From assembly GCF_002080455.1 (NCBI RefSeq), contig NZ_CP020555.1:3960001-4024000 (forward strand): a stretch of DNA of 64,000 bases, given 5' to 3'. Positions 8,367 to 17,442 of this stretch are shown in pieces; position 1 is the first letter of the stretch, and each line of letters starts with the position of its first letter. The stretch comes from Streptomyces sp. Sge12 (GTDB lineage: Bacteria > Actinomycetota > Actinomycetes > Streptomycetales > Streptomycetaceae). The notes beneath the pieces were generated by a model that was given only the letters and a program-made list of their open reading frames with translations, did not search any database and was not told where the DNA came from. The translations under genes and the position numbers were made by a program.

Positions 8367-8915
8367 GTGGTCCAAGGCTTCCGCCCGCCGCACTGGCTGG
8401 CCTGCGCGGCCCTGGCCGCCGCCGCGCTCGTGCCGACCGCCTCCGCGTACGCGGGCCCCCTCCTCAACCCGGCCCGGCACGCGGCCGCCCCGGCCGCCGC
8501 ACTCGCCCTCGTACTGGCCCGGACCCCCGCCCTCGCCCCCGCGCCCGCGCCCGCACCGCCGGACGAGCCCTACGAGGAACTGGCCGGCAGCCTCGCCGGC
8601 GTCGGGCGCGAGCGCCCCGGCCGACCGGTCGGCGAGCCCGCCGACCCCGAGCTCACGGGGGCCTCCCGGCCGCTGCCGGTGCGCCCGCGCACCGAGCCCA
8701 CCCCGCCGCCCAACGCCGTCGCGCCGAGCACGCACCCGACCCCGCCCCCGCAGGCGGACCCGCAGCGCCCGCCCTCGGTGGTCACCGCGCTCGGCACCGA
8801 CGCCAACGACCGGGCCGCCGACCTGGCCGCGCACATACTGCCGCTCGGCACCGGCTTCGCCCTGATGGGGCTGGGCCTGGGCTACCTCGGAGTGCGCCTG
8901 CGCCGCGGTATCTGA
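8367..8915 (+). CDS. Hypothetical secreted or membrane protein, Pro-rich
   Basis: Not recognised as a named family. Seen: 182 aa from a GTG at 8367 with GGGAGGGG eight bases upstream; an N-terminal hydrophobic segment (LACAALAAAALVPTASAYA) that looks like a signal peptide; a second Ala-rich hydrophobic stretch; a long Pro/Ala-rich low-complexity middle part; and a C-terminal membrane segment (LGTGFALMGLGLGYLGVRL) ending in basic RLRRGI, the pattern of a single-pass anchor with a short cytoplasmic tail. It follows the kinase terminator and is transcribed in the same direction as the PadR gene. Function unknown. Confidence 0.7.
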   Translation: MVQGFRPPHWLACAALAAAALVPTASAYAGPLLNPARHAAAPAAALALVLARTPALAPAPAPAPPDEPYEELAGSLAGVGRERPGRPVGEPADPELTGASRPLPVRPRTEPTPPPNAVAPSTHPTPPPQADPQRPPSVVTALGTDANDRAADLAAHILPLGTGFALMGLGLGYLGVRLRRGI

Positions 8916-8987
8916 GCGGATCCGGACCACCTCCTCCGCGCGGTCTCCCCCTGGGGATGTACGCCGGAGGATGGTTGCCGAGAGTGA

Positions 8988-9015
8988 ACATACTCGGTAT
9001 ACATACTCGGTATGT
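8988..9015. promoter_or_regulatory. Tandem PadR operator overlapping the padR start codon
   Basis: Two abutting copies of the 13-mer ACATACTCGGTAT (8988-9000 and 9001-9013). The second copy reads on into the perfect inverted repeat ACATAC-TCG-GTATGT (9001-9015), which contains the ATG of the PadR gene at 9012. PadR proteins typically bind ATGT/ACAT-type dyads. No Shine-Dalgarno is visible before 9012, so a leaderless mRNA starting at or near the A of the ATG is plausible. Confidence 0.7.
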
Positions 9016-9662
9016 CGATCCGCCACGGGCTACTCGCCCTGCTGGAACGGGGTCCTCGGTACGGCTCCCAGCTGCGCACCGAGTTCGAATCCCGCACCGG
9101 CTCCACCTGGCCGCTCAATGTCGGGCAGGTGTACACGACCCTCGCCCGCCTCGAACGCGACGGCCTCGTCGCCCCCGACGGCGAGGACGCCGCCGGCCAC
9201 ACCCTGTATGCCATCACCGACGCCGGACGCACCGAGCTGTTCCAGTGGTACGAACGGCCCGTCGACCGGGCCAACCCGCCCCGCGACGAGCTGTCCATCA
9301 AGCTCGCCATGGCCGTCGGCGCCCCCGGCGTGGACATCCGCGCCGTCATCCAGTCCCAACGGCACGCCACCATCAAGGCGATGCAGGACTACACCCGGCT
9401 CAAGGCCACGGCGCTGGCCGCGGTCGAGAGCGGGCGGTCCCACGAACGCGACGACGTGGCCTGGCTGCTCGTCCTGGAACAGCTCATCTTCCAGACCGAG
9501 GCCGAGGCCCGCTGGCTCGACCACTGCGAATCCCGGCTCGTCCGGCTCTCCCTGCCGGCCGACCGGAGAGCCGCTGAACCCGAACCACCCCAGGCCGCCG
9601 CCGAGACCCAGGCCCCGACCACCACCACCCGGCCCCGTACCGCCCGCTCGCGACGTGGCTGA
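9012..9662 (+). CDS. PadR family transcriptional regulator
   Basis: Predicted repressor of the downstream ABC transporter. Seen: 216 aa; N-terminal winged helix (HGLLALLERGPRYGSQL...VYTTLARLERDGLVA) with the family's GQVYTTL recognition-helix context; C-terminal helical dimerisation region with DYTRLKATALAA; a Pro/Thr-rich tail. The ATG lies inside a palindromic operator, so autoregulation by direct occlusion is likely. The ABC ATPase gene starts 25 bp downstream. PadR regulators next to MacB-like transporters commonly respond to toxic small molecules or peptides; the ligand here is unknown. Confidence 0.92.
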   Translation: MSIRHGLLALLERGPRYGSQLRTEFESRTGSTWPLNVGQVYTTLARLERDGLVAPDGEDAAGHTLYAITDAGRTELFQWYERPVDRANPPRDELSIKLAMAVGAPGVDIRAVIQSQRHATIKAMQDYTRLKATALAAVESGRSHERDDVAWLLVLEQLIFQTEAEARWLDHCESRLVRLSLPADRRAAEPEPPQAAAETQAPTTTTRPRTARSRRG

Positions 9663-9687
9663 ACCACCGTTCCAGGGGGGACCCTCC

Positions 9688-10430
<743 letters not shown>

Positions 10431-10434
<4 letters not shown>

Positions 10435-13295
10435 CCTCTCCGCTCCAAGGCTGGTACCACTCCTGGATCGCGGCCCTGCGCATCGCGCGCCGCGACGCCT
10501 GGCGCGCCAAGGGCCGCAGCGCCCTCGTCCTCGCGATGCTCGCCCTGCCGATCGTCGGGGTGAGCGCCGCCGACCTCACCCTGCGCAGCGCCGAGCTGTC
10601 CACCGACCAGATGCTCTCCCGCATGATCGGCACCGCCGACGCCCGCGTGAGCCACTCGGGCATGGGCGGGCCCATCAACCAGAGCCCCGACGGCACGAGC
10701 TACGCGCCCGTCGGCGGCTACAAGGCGTACGACCCCTCGAAGTCCTCGCGGGACACCCCGCCGGCGCCCGTGGGCTCCGCCTTCCCCGCCGGTGCCCAGG
10801 TCCTCAAGGACAGCTTCGGCTACGGCAAGGTCCGCACCACGCACGGGCTGCTCGAAACCGGCCTGCGTGAGATCGACACGCACAGCCCCCTGGTCAAGGG
10901 CATGATCACGTTCGACCGGGGCCGGCTGCCCGAGAACCCGGGCGAGGTCATCGCCACCCGGGCCTTCCTGAAGGACTCCGGCCTCTTCGTCGGCTCCTCG
11001 GTCACCCCCCGCGGCGCCACCGGCCCCTACAAGATCGTCGGTGCCTACGAGGTACCGGACTCTCTCGGCCGCGCCGAGATCATCGCCCCGCCCGGGACCC
11101 TGCTCGCCCCGCTCGACAAGGCCCTGGAGGCCTCCGGCGGGCGCAGCATCACCCCCGACGAGCGCTACCTGGTCAAGGTCGGCGGCGAGGGCGTCACCTG
11201 GGACGCGGTCAAGGCGGCCAACGCCAAGGGCCTGACCGTCATCTCCCGCGCCGTCATGCTCGACCCGCCCGCGGACTCCGAGGTCCCGCTCTACAAGGAC
11301 GAGCCGAAGGCGCAGTTCACCCGCGACGGCAACCAGGCCGTCGAGACGGCCATCCTGGCCACCGTCGTGGGCCTGGCCATGCTGGAGGTCTGCCTGCTCG
11401 CCGGACCGGCCTTCGCGGTCGGCGCCCGCCGCTCGCGCCGCCAGCTGGGCCTGGTCGGCGCCAACGGCGGCGACCGCCGCCACATCCGCTCCATCGTGCT
11501 CTCCGGCGGCCTGGTCCTCGGCGCCGTCGCCGCCGTCGTCGGCACCGTCCTCGGCATCACGCTCACCGTGGTCCTGCGGCCGGTGCTGGAGGAGAAGCTG
11601 GGCAACCGCTTCGGCGGCTACGACTTCCGGCCGCTGGAGCTGGGCGGCATCGCCCTGCTCGCCGTGATCACCGGCCTGCTGGCCGCGATCGTCCCGGCCG
11701 TCAACGCCTCCCGGCAGACCGTGCTGAGCTCGCTGACCGGCCGCCGCGGCATCCGCCGCGCCAACCGGGTGCTGCCCGTCATCGGCCTGATCGCCGTCGC
11801 CGCCGGCGCCGCGATCGCCCTCTACGGCACCACCTCGAAGCTGGGCAGCACCGTCGTGGCCGGCGGCAGCGCCATCGCCGAGCTCGGCATCGTCGCCCTC
11901 ACCCCGGTCCTGGTCGGCCTCTTCGGCCGGCTCGGCCGGTGGCTGCCGCTGTCGCCGCGGCTCGCGCTGCGCGACGCCGTGCGCAACCGCGGGCGTACGG
12001 CACCCGCCGTGGCCGCCGTGCTCGCCGCCGTCGCCGGAACGGTCGCGGTGGCCACGTACCAGCACAGCAACGACATCCAGATGCGGCACGAGTACCGGGC
12101 GGACCTGCCGCACGGCACCGGGCTGCTGGAGGCCTCCGAGAACGGCGCGTACCAGGACGTGCCCGCCCTGCGCGAGATCCTCTCCAAGGAGATGCCGGTG
12201 GCCCAGCGGGCGGACGTCGACCGGCTGGTCGTCGGCAAGCCGGGCTGCGACTCGTATTCCACGGACCCCGGCTGCGGCCGGGCGGAGATCGTCACGCCCA
12301 AGGACCAGCGCTGCCCGCTCTACGAGAACCCCCAGGGCATGGACGCCTTCACCGAGGCGCAGCGCCGGGAACTGCGCGAGGACTGGCGCTGCCAGGACGG
12401 CCGGTACGGCGTGCAGCACCCCGTCCTCGTCGGCGACGAGAAGGTACTGGGCATCCTCGCGGTCACCGACCCGGGCTCCGTGTCCGCACTCAAGGCCGGC
12501 CGGGCCGTCGCCTTCGACAAGCGCCAGGTCAAGGACGGCAAGCTCACCCTGCGGATCATCACCGACCCGAAGGCCGCCGAGGACCTGCGCGGAAGCGGCG
12601 AGGAGGTGCCCGGCGAGGACAAGGTCCTGCCCGTCCACCTGGCGCCCGACACGGCCGTGAGCTGGGGCGTCGACCTGATCCTGCCGCCCTCGGCGGTCAG
12701 GACGGCCGGGCTGGCCACCGCGCCCCTGGGCTCGTACTTCCGGCTCGACGGGAGCGCGACGACCGAACAGCGCCAGAGGATCGACGGCGAGATCGACCGC
12801 ATGGGCGTGGAGGCCTCCCTGCGCATCGAGGCCGGCTACCAGGGCGACAACAGCCTGGTCATGCTCGCCCTCGCCGTCTTCGCCGGGCTCGTCACCATCG
12901 GTGCGGCGGGCATCGCCACCGGGCTGGCCCAGGCCGACGCCGAAGCCGACCTGAAGACGCTGGCCGCGGTGGGCGCGGCCCCCCGGGTACGGCGGACGCT
13001 GAGCGGCTTCCAGTGCGGGGTGGTCTCCCTGATGGGGGTCGTCCTGGGCTCGGCGGCCGGCATCCTGCCCGCCGTCGGCCTGCGCCTGACGCAGCGGCGG
13101 GAGATGGAGGACCTCTACAGGCACTCCATCGAGCAGGGCTACTCGTCGGCGACGGAAGCCCTGCCGTACGTGCCGATCTCCGTGCCGTGGGAGACCCTCG
13201 GCGCTCTGGTCGTCGTCGTCCCGCTGGGCGCGGCCCTGCTGGCGGCCCTCGTCACCCGCTCCAGCGGCGCCCTGGCCCGCCGGGCAGCGGCGTAG
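10431..13295 (+). CDS. FtsX-like ABC transporter permease
   Basis: Large membrane subunit of the PadR-controlled exporter. Seen: 954 aa with a GTG start overlapping the ATPase stop; an N-terminal membrane helix (LVLAMLALPIVGVSAADL), an extracellular domain of about 270 residues, a block of membrane helices from about 300 to 520 (first FtsX domain plus the connecting helices), a second extracellular domain rich in Cys/Asp (GCDSYSTDPGCG), and a C-terminal FtsX block with ATGLAQADAEADLKTLAAVGA. This is the duplicated-FtsX organisation of large actinobacterial permeases. Substrate unknown; antimicrobial peptide or lipid efflux is typical for the family. Confidence 0.92.
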
Positions 13296-13310
13296 CACGC
13301 GGCAAGGCCG

Positions 13311-13350
13311 GTGCCCCCGTACAGGGTGGATCACGACTGTACGGGGGCAC
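13311..13350 (+). terminator. Hairpin terminator after the ABC permease
   Basis: Perfect 14-bp stem GTGCCCCCGTACAG (13311-13324) with 13337-13350 and a 12-base loop, 16 bp after the stop codon. There is no U-tract, which is common in Streptomyces. Confidence 0.65.
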
Positions 13351-13387
13351 ACCGTGTGAGTACGGAGGTGTGCGAGAGAATGACGGC

Positions 13388-13927
13388 ATGGAGATGCCGA
13401 GGAGTGAACGGTCGCAGGACAGCCCCCCGCACGTCCTGATCGTGGGACAGGACGGGACGGCGGTCGGCGACGCCGATGACGAGTCGCGCGAGGTCCCGGT
13501 GACGGAAATGGTCGAACAGCCCGCCAAGGTCATGCGGATCGGCAGCATGATCAAGCAACTCCTGGAAGAGGTACGTGCCGCGCCTCTGGACGAGGCGAGC
13601 CGGGTCCGGCTCAAGGACATCCATGCCGCCTCGGTCAAGGAGCTGGAGGACGGTCTGGCCCCCGAGCTCGTGGAGGAACTGGAGCGCCTGTCCCTCCCGT
13701 TCACCGAGGAGGCCATCCCCTCCGAGGCCGAACTGCGGATTGCCCAGGCACAGTTGGTGGGGTGGCTGGAGGGCCTGTTCCACGGCATCCAGACGGCCCT
13801 GTTCGCGCAGCAGATGGCGGCGCGGGCCCAGTTGGAGCAGATGCGCCGCGCCCTCCCGCCGGGCGGGCCGCACGACGACGACGAGGACGGCGGGCACGGC
13901 GCGGTCCGCTCGGGCCCGTACCTCTAG
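13388..13927 (+). CDS. bpa: Bacterial proteasome activator Bpa/PafE
   Basis: ATP-independent ring activator that opens the 20S proteasome gate. Seen: 179 aa; the conserved helical core KVMRIGSMIKQLLEEVRAAP, LKDIHAASVKELEDGLAPEL, RIAQAQLVGWLEGLFHGIQ and FAQQMAARAQLEQMR, closely matching the mycobacterial Bpa family. The tail ends in SGPYL; family members carry a C-terminal HbYX-like motif (GQYL in mycobacteria), so GPYL is likely the docking motif. The start is uncertain: ATG at 13388 or 13394, with GAGAGA upstream. No proteasome genes are near. It stands alone between the ABC operon terminator and the molybdenum cofactor genes. Confidence 0.88.
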   Translation: MEMPRSERSQDSPPHVLIVGQDGTAVGDADDESREVPVTEMVEQPAKVMRIGSMIKQLLEEVRAAPLDEASRVRLKDIHAASVKELEDGLAPELVEELERLSLPFTEEAIPSEAELRIAQAQLVGWLEGLFHGIQTALFAQQMAARAQLEQMRRALPPGGPHDDDEDGGHGAVRSGPYL

Positions 13928-13997
13928 CCCCCGGCGGACCACCCAGGAAGCGGGTCCGGCCCACGCCCCCGACGCGTCCCGGCCCCGCCTCCTCCTT

Positions 13998-14050
13998 CAG
14001 CCCCGCCGGCGTTTGAGGCGCCCTCCCAGCCCCGCCGGCGTTTGAGGCGC
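13998..14050. repeat. Two copies of a Streptomyces-type interspersed intergenic repeat
   Basis: Two exact 24-bp copies (13998-14021 and 14027-14050) containing CCGCCGGCGTTTGAGGCG, five bases apart, in the gap between bpa and mobA. The second copy runs into GGGGGTCCGGGG and a G/C-rich hairpin. I recall similar elements as widespread 3'-flanking repeats in Streptomyces genomes. Confidence 0.7.
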
Positions 14051-14121
14051 GGGGGTCCGGGGCGGCGCCCCCGGCAACGGCGCCGCACCCGGCATCCGGA
14101 CCGGCCCGCATACTCAGGGGC

Positions 14122-15021
14122 ATGAGCTACGACGCGATCGTGCTGGCCGGCGGCGCCGCTCGGCGACTCGGCGGGGCCGACAAGCCCGCGCTGAGCGTCG
14201 GCGGCCGCGCACTCCTCGACCGCGTCCTCGACGCCTGCCCCGACGCCCGGACCACCGTCGTGGTCGGCGGCCGCCGCCCCACCGCGCGCCCGGTCCACTG
14301 GACCCGCGAGGACCCGCCCGGCGGGGGGCCCGTGGCCGCGCTGGAGGCCGGACTGCGGCAGACCACCGCCGAGCTGGTCCTCGTCCTCTCCGCCGACCTC
14401 CCCTTCCTGGACCGGGACACCGTACGGGTCCTCCTGGCGGCCCCCGCCCGGCCCGGCACGGACGCCGCGGACGCCGCGGACGGCGCGGACGGCGCGCTGC
14501 TGCGGGACCCCGACGGCCGCGACCAGCCGCTGGTGGCCGCCTACCGGGCCGAACCCCTGCGCCGCGAGATCGCGCTGCTCGCCGCCGAACACGGCACCCT
14601 CACCGGGCTCCCGCTCCGCGCGCTGACCGCCGAACTGGACCTCGCCCGCGTCACCTCCCGGCCACTCGCCTCCTTCGACTGCGACACCTGGGACGATCTC
14701 GCCGCCGCCCGCGCCCGGATCAGGGAGCATGGAAGCGTGCTGGAGCAATGGATCACCGCCGTCAAGAGCGAGCTGGGCATCGACCTCCCCGTCGACACCA
14801 AGACCCTGCTCGACCTCGCCCGGGACGCCGCCCACGGCGTCGCCCGGCCCGCCGCCCCGCTGACCACCTTCCTGGTCGGCTACGCGGCCGCCCACGCCGC
14901 CGCCACCGGCGCCGACCCCGCCCAGGCCGTCGCCGAGGCCTCCCGCAAGGCGGCCGACCTGGCGCTGCGGTGGGCCGACGAGGCAGCGGCCGACTCCGCC
15001 GAACAGAACGGCTCCGGATGA
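14122..15021 (+). CDS. mobA: Molybdenum cofactor guanylyltransferase MobA fused to a DUF6457-like domain
   Basis: MobA attaches GMP to molybdopterin to make the Mo-bis-MGD cofactor. Seen: 299 aa; N-terminal nucleotidyltransferase signature LAGGAARRLGGADKPAL, ADLPFL in the middle, and DQPLVAAYR; the MobA part ends at about residue 200. From about 208 a separate helical domain begins (LEQWITAVKSELGIDLPVD), typical of the small DUF6457 proteins found near Mo-enzyme genes. Usual MobA length is about 190-200 aa, so this is a two-domain fusion. It is coupled to MoeA by an ATGA overlap. The role of the second domain is not known. Confidence 0.85.
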   Translation: MSYDAIVLAGGAARRLGGADKPALSVGGRALLDRVLDACPDARTTVVVGGRRPTARPVHWTREDPPGGGPVAALEAGLRQTTAELVLVLSADLPFLDRDTVRVLLAAPARPGTDAADAADGADGALLRDPDGRDQPLVAAYRAEPLRREIALLAAEHGTLTGLPLRALTAELDLARVTSRPLASFDCDTWDDLAAARARIREHGSVLEQWITAVKSELGIDLPVDTKTLLDLARDAAHGVARPAAPLTTFLVGYAAAHAAATGADPAQAVAEASRKAADLALRWADEAAADSAEQNGSG

Positions 15022-16328
15022 CCCCCGCGAACTCCGCCGAGCAGGCCCTCGACGAGGCCCTGGCCCTGGTCAGCCGCGCCCCCGAGAGCGGCGGCGGTAC
15101 GGGGGGCCACCGCGCGTCCTCCTGGACACGGGCCCGGGAGACCGCCGTCGACGCCGGGCACCGGGTGCGGCCCCGGACCCACCGCGTGCCCCTCGCCGAC
15201 GCCCTCGGCGAGGTCCTGGCGGCCTCCCTGGACGCGCTGACCGACCTGCCGTCCTTCGACACGTCCGCCATGGACGGCTGGGCCGTCGCGGGACCCGGCC
15301 CCTGGAGCGTGCGCACCGGCGGCAGCGTCCTGGCCGGCTCCGAGCGACCCGACCCCCTCACGGACGGCGAGGCCGTACGGATCGCCACCGGCGCCCGGAT
15401 CCCCACCGACACCACCGCCGTCATCCGCAGCGAGCACTGCCGCGAGGCCGGCAGCCAGCTCTTCGCGGACCGGCCCGTCCTCACCGGCCAGGACATCCGC
15501 CCGCGCGGCCAGGAGTGCCGCTCCGGCGACCTGCTGCTGCCCGCCGGTTCGCTGGTCACCCCGGCCGTGCTGGGGCTCGCCGCGGCCGCCGGGTACGACG
15601 AGCTGACCACCCGGCCCCGCCCCCGCGTGGAGATCCTGGTGCTCGGTGACGAGCTGCTCACCGAGGGCCTCCCGCACGAGGGGCTGGTGCGCGACGCCCT
15701 CAGCCCCATGCTCGGGCCCTGGATCGACCGGATCGGCGCCGAGGTCATCGGCACGCGGCTGCTCGGCGACGACCCGGAGGGCGCCGCGGCCCTGCTGGAG
15801 GCCGTCACCACGAGCACCGCCGACGTCCTCGTCACCACGGGCGGCACCGCGTCCGGACCCGTCGACCACGTCCACCCGGTGCTGGCGAAGGCGGGCGCCG
15901 AACTGCTCGTCGACGGGGTCGCCGTGCGCCCCGGCCACCCCATGCTGCTGGCCCGCCTCGGATCCGGGACGCCCGACGGGGCCCCGGTGCGCCACCTGGT
16001 CGGGCTGCCCGGGAACCCGCTGGCCGCCGTCTCCGGGCTGCTGACCCTGGCCGACCCCCTGCTGCGCTCCCTCGCCGGCCGCCGCGGCCGCCCCCGCTAC
16101 ACGGCGCCGGTGCAGGGCGACGTACCCGGCCACCCGTACGACACCCGGCTCGTTCCGGTGCTGCTCAGCGACGAGCACGCGGTACCGCTGCGCTACCACG
16201 GCCCCGCGATGCTGCGCGGAGTGGCGGCCGCCGACGCGCTGGCCGTCGTACCGCCGAAGGGCGCACGGTCGGGACAGGAACTGGAGATTCTCGATCTGCC
16301 CTGGGCTGCTGGAGGATGTTTCACGTGA
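15018..16328 (+). CDS. moeA: Molybdopterin molybdenumtransferase MoeA
   Basis: Inserts molybdate into adenylylated molybdopterin. Seen: 436 aa; N-terminal region with DALTDLPSFDTSAMDGWAV (the family's conserved SAMDG), domain with IATGARIPTDTTAV, the MPT-binding domain with VLVTTGGTASGPVDHV, and C-terminal domain IV. The ATG at 15018 overlaps the mobA stop (ATGA). The 3' end overlaps the start of the K+ channel gene by 13 bp, and a parS sequence lies across its stop codon. It functions with the upstream mobA product; other Mo-cofactor genes are not in the window. Confidence 0.93.
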   Translation: MTPANSAEQALDEALALVSRAPESGGGTGGHRASSWTRARETAVDAGHRVRPRTHRVPLADALGEVLAASLDALTDLPSFDTSAMDGWAVAGPGPWSVRTGGSVLAGSERPDPLTDGEAVRIATGARIPTDTTAVIRSEHCREAGSQLFADRPVLTGQDIRPRGQECRSGDLLLPAGSLVTPAVLGLAAAAGYDELTTRPRPRVEILVLGDELLTEGLPHEGLVRDALSPMLGPWIDRIGAEVIGTRLLGDDPEGAAALLEAVTTSTADVLVTTGGTASGPVDHVHPVLAKAGAELLVDGVAVRPGHPMLLARLGSGTPDGAPVRHLVGLPGNPLAAVSGLLTLADPLLRSLAGRRGRPRYTAPVQGDVPGHPYDTRLVPVLLSDEHAVPLRYHGPAMLRGVAAADALAVVPPKGARSGQELEILDLPWAAGGCFT

Positions 16329-17416
16329 AACTTCACGGCCAGGACTCCATGGCCCGCGGCGCCGACGAGAAGCTCGTCTCCCGGCGCATCAAGCTGCCCA
16401 AACGCATCGTCGAGAACCCGCTGAGCCAGGTCACCAAGCGCCTGCTGATGGCCCTGTTCGTGCTGTTCCTGACGGTCTTCATCGTGTGGCTCGACCGCGA
16501 CGGCTACCACGACAACGCCAACGAGCAGGTCGATCTCCTCGACTGCTTCTACTACGCCACGGTGACGCTGTCGACGACGGGCTACGGCGACATCGTCCCG
16601 TACAGCGACAGCGCGCGGCTGATCAACATCCTGCTGATCACGCCGCTGCGCGTGCTGTTCCTGATCATCCTGGTCGGTACCACCCTGGAAGTCCTGACGG
16701 AACGGACGAGGGAAGAGTGGCGGCTCAAGCGCTGGAGGAAGAACTTGCGTGAGCACACGGTCGTCGTCGGCTTCGGCACGAAGGGCCGTTCGGCCCTGCA
16801 GACGCTGCTGGCCACCGGCCTCTCCAAGGAGCAGGTCGTCGTCGTCGACCCCAGCGCCAAGGTGATCGACATGGCCAACGCGGAAGGGTTCACGGGTGTC
16901 GTCGGCGACGCCACCCGCTCCGACGTGCTGCTCCGCGCCGAGCTGCAGAAGGCCCGGCAGATCATCATCGCCACCCAGCGGGACGACACGGCCGTCCTGG
17001 TCACCCTGACCGCCCGGCAGCTCAACCGCGGGGCGAAGATCGTCGCGGCGGTGCGCGAGGAGGAGAACGCCCCGCTGCTGCGCCAGTCCGGCGCGGACGC
17101 GGTCATCACGAGCGCGAGCGCGGCCGGCCGGCTGCTGGGCCTCTCGGTGCTCAGCCCGAGCGCGGGCACGGTGATGGAGGACCTGATCCAGCAGGGCAGC
17201 GGCCTCGACCTCATCGAACGCCCCGCCCGCAAGTCCGAGGCAGGCAAGTCGGTCCGGGACACCGAGGACCTGGTCGTGAGCGTGGTGCGCGGCCACCGGC
17301 TGCTCCCGTACGACGATCCGCACGCGAGCCCGATCCAGCTGACGGACCGTCTCATCACCATCGTGCGGGCGGCTCCGCCGACGTCGCCGCCGGTGAAGCT
17401 CGGACCTGCCGAGTAG
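16316..17416 (+). CDS. Two-helix potassium channel with RCK/TrkA-N NAD-binding domain
   Basis: Likely ligand-gated K+ channel of the MthK/KtrA-related type. Seen: 366 aa; membrane helix at 43-59, pore helix and selectivity filter TTGYGD at 87-92, second helix at about 103-122, then a cytosolic Rossmann RCK domain (TVVVGFGTKGRSALQTLL, with the terminal acidic residue in VVVVDPS) and a C-terminal RCK-C region. The ATG at 16316 lies in GGAGGATG, and the first codons (MFHVK) are formed by a parS palindrome. The in-frame ATG at codon 12 could be an alternative start; if so, parS would be leader DNA. Overlaps moeA by 13 bp. Confidence 0.92.
   Translation: MFHVKLHGQDSMARGADEKLVSRRIKLPKRIVENPLSQVTKRLLMALFVLFLTVFIVWLDRDGYHDNANEQVDLLDCFYYATVTLSTTGYGDIVPYSDSARLINILLITPLRVLFLIILVGTTLEVLTERTREEWRLKRWRKNLREHTVVVGFGTKGRSALQTLLATGLSKEQVVVVDPSAKVIDMANAEGFTGVVGDATRSDVLLRAELQKARQIIIATQRDDTAVLVTLTARQLNRGAKIVAAVREEENAPLLRQSGADAVITSASAAGRLLGLSVLSPSAGTVMEDLIQQGSGLDLIERPARKSEAGKSVRDTEDLVVSVVRGHRLLPYDDPHASPIQLTDRLITIVRAAPPTSPPVKLGPAE
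16318..16331. other. parS: parS centromere site 1
   Basis: Exact 14-bp palindrome GTTTCACGTGAAAC, identical to the ParB-binding site known from Streptomyces and nearly identical to that of Bacillus. It spans the end of moeA and the first codons of the K+ channel gene. In Streptomyces such sites cluster around oriC. Confidence 0.92.
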
Positions 17417-17442
17417 CCGCACCGTGGCGTAGCCTCCGGGCC

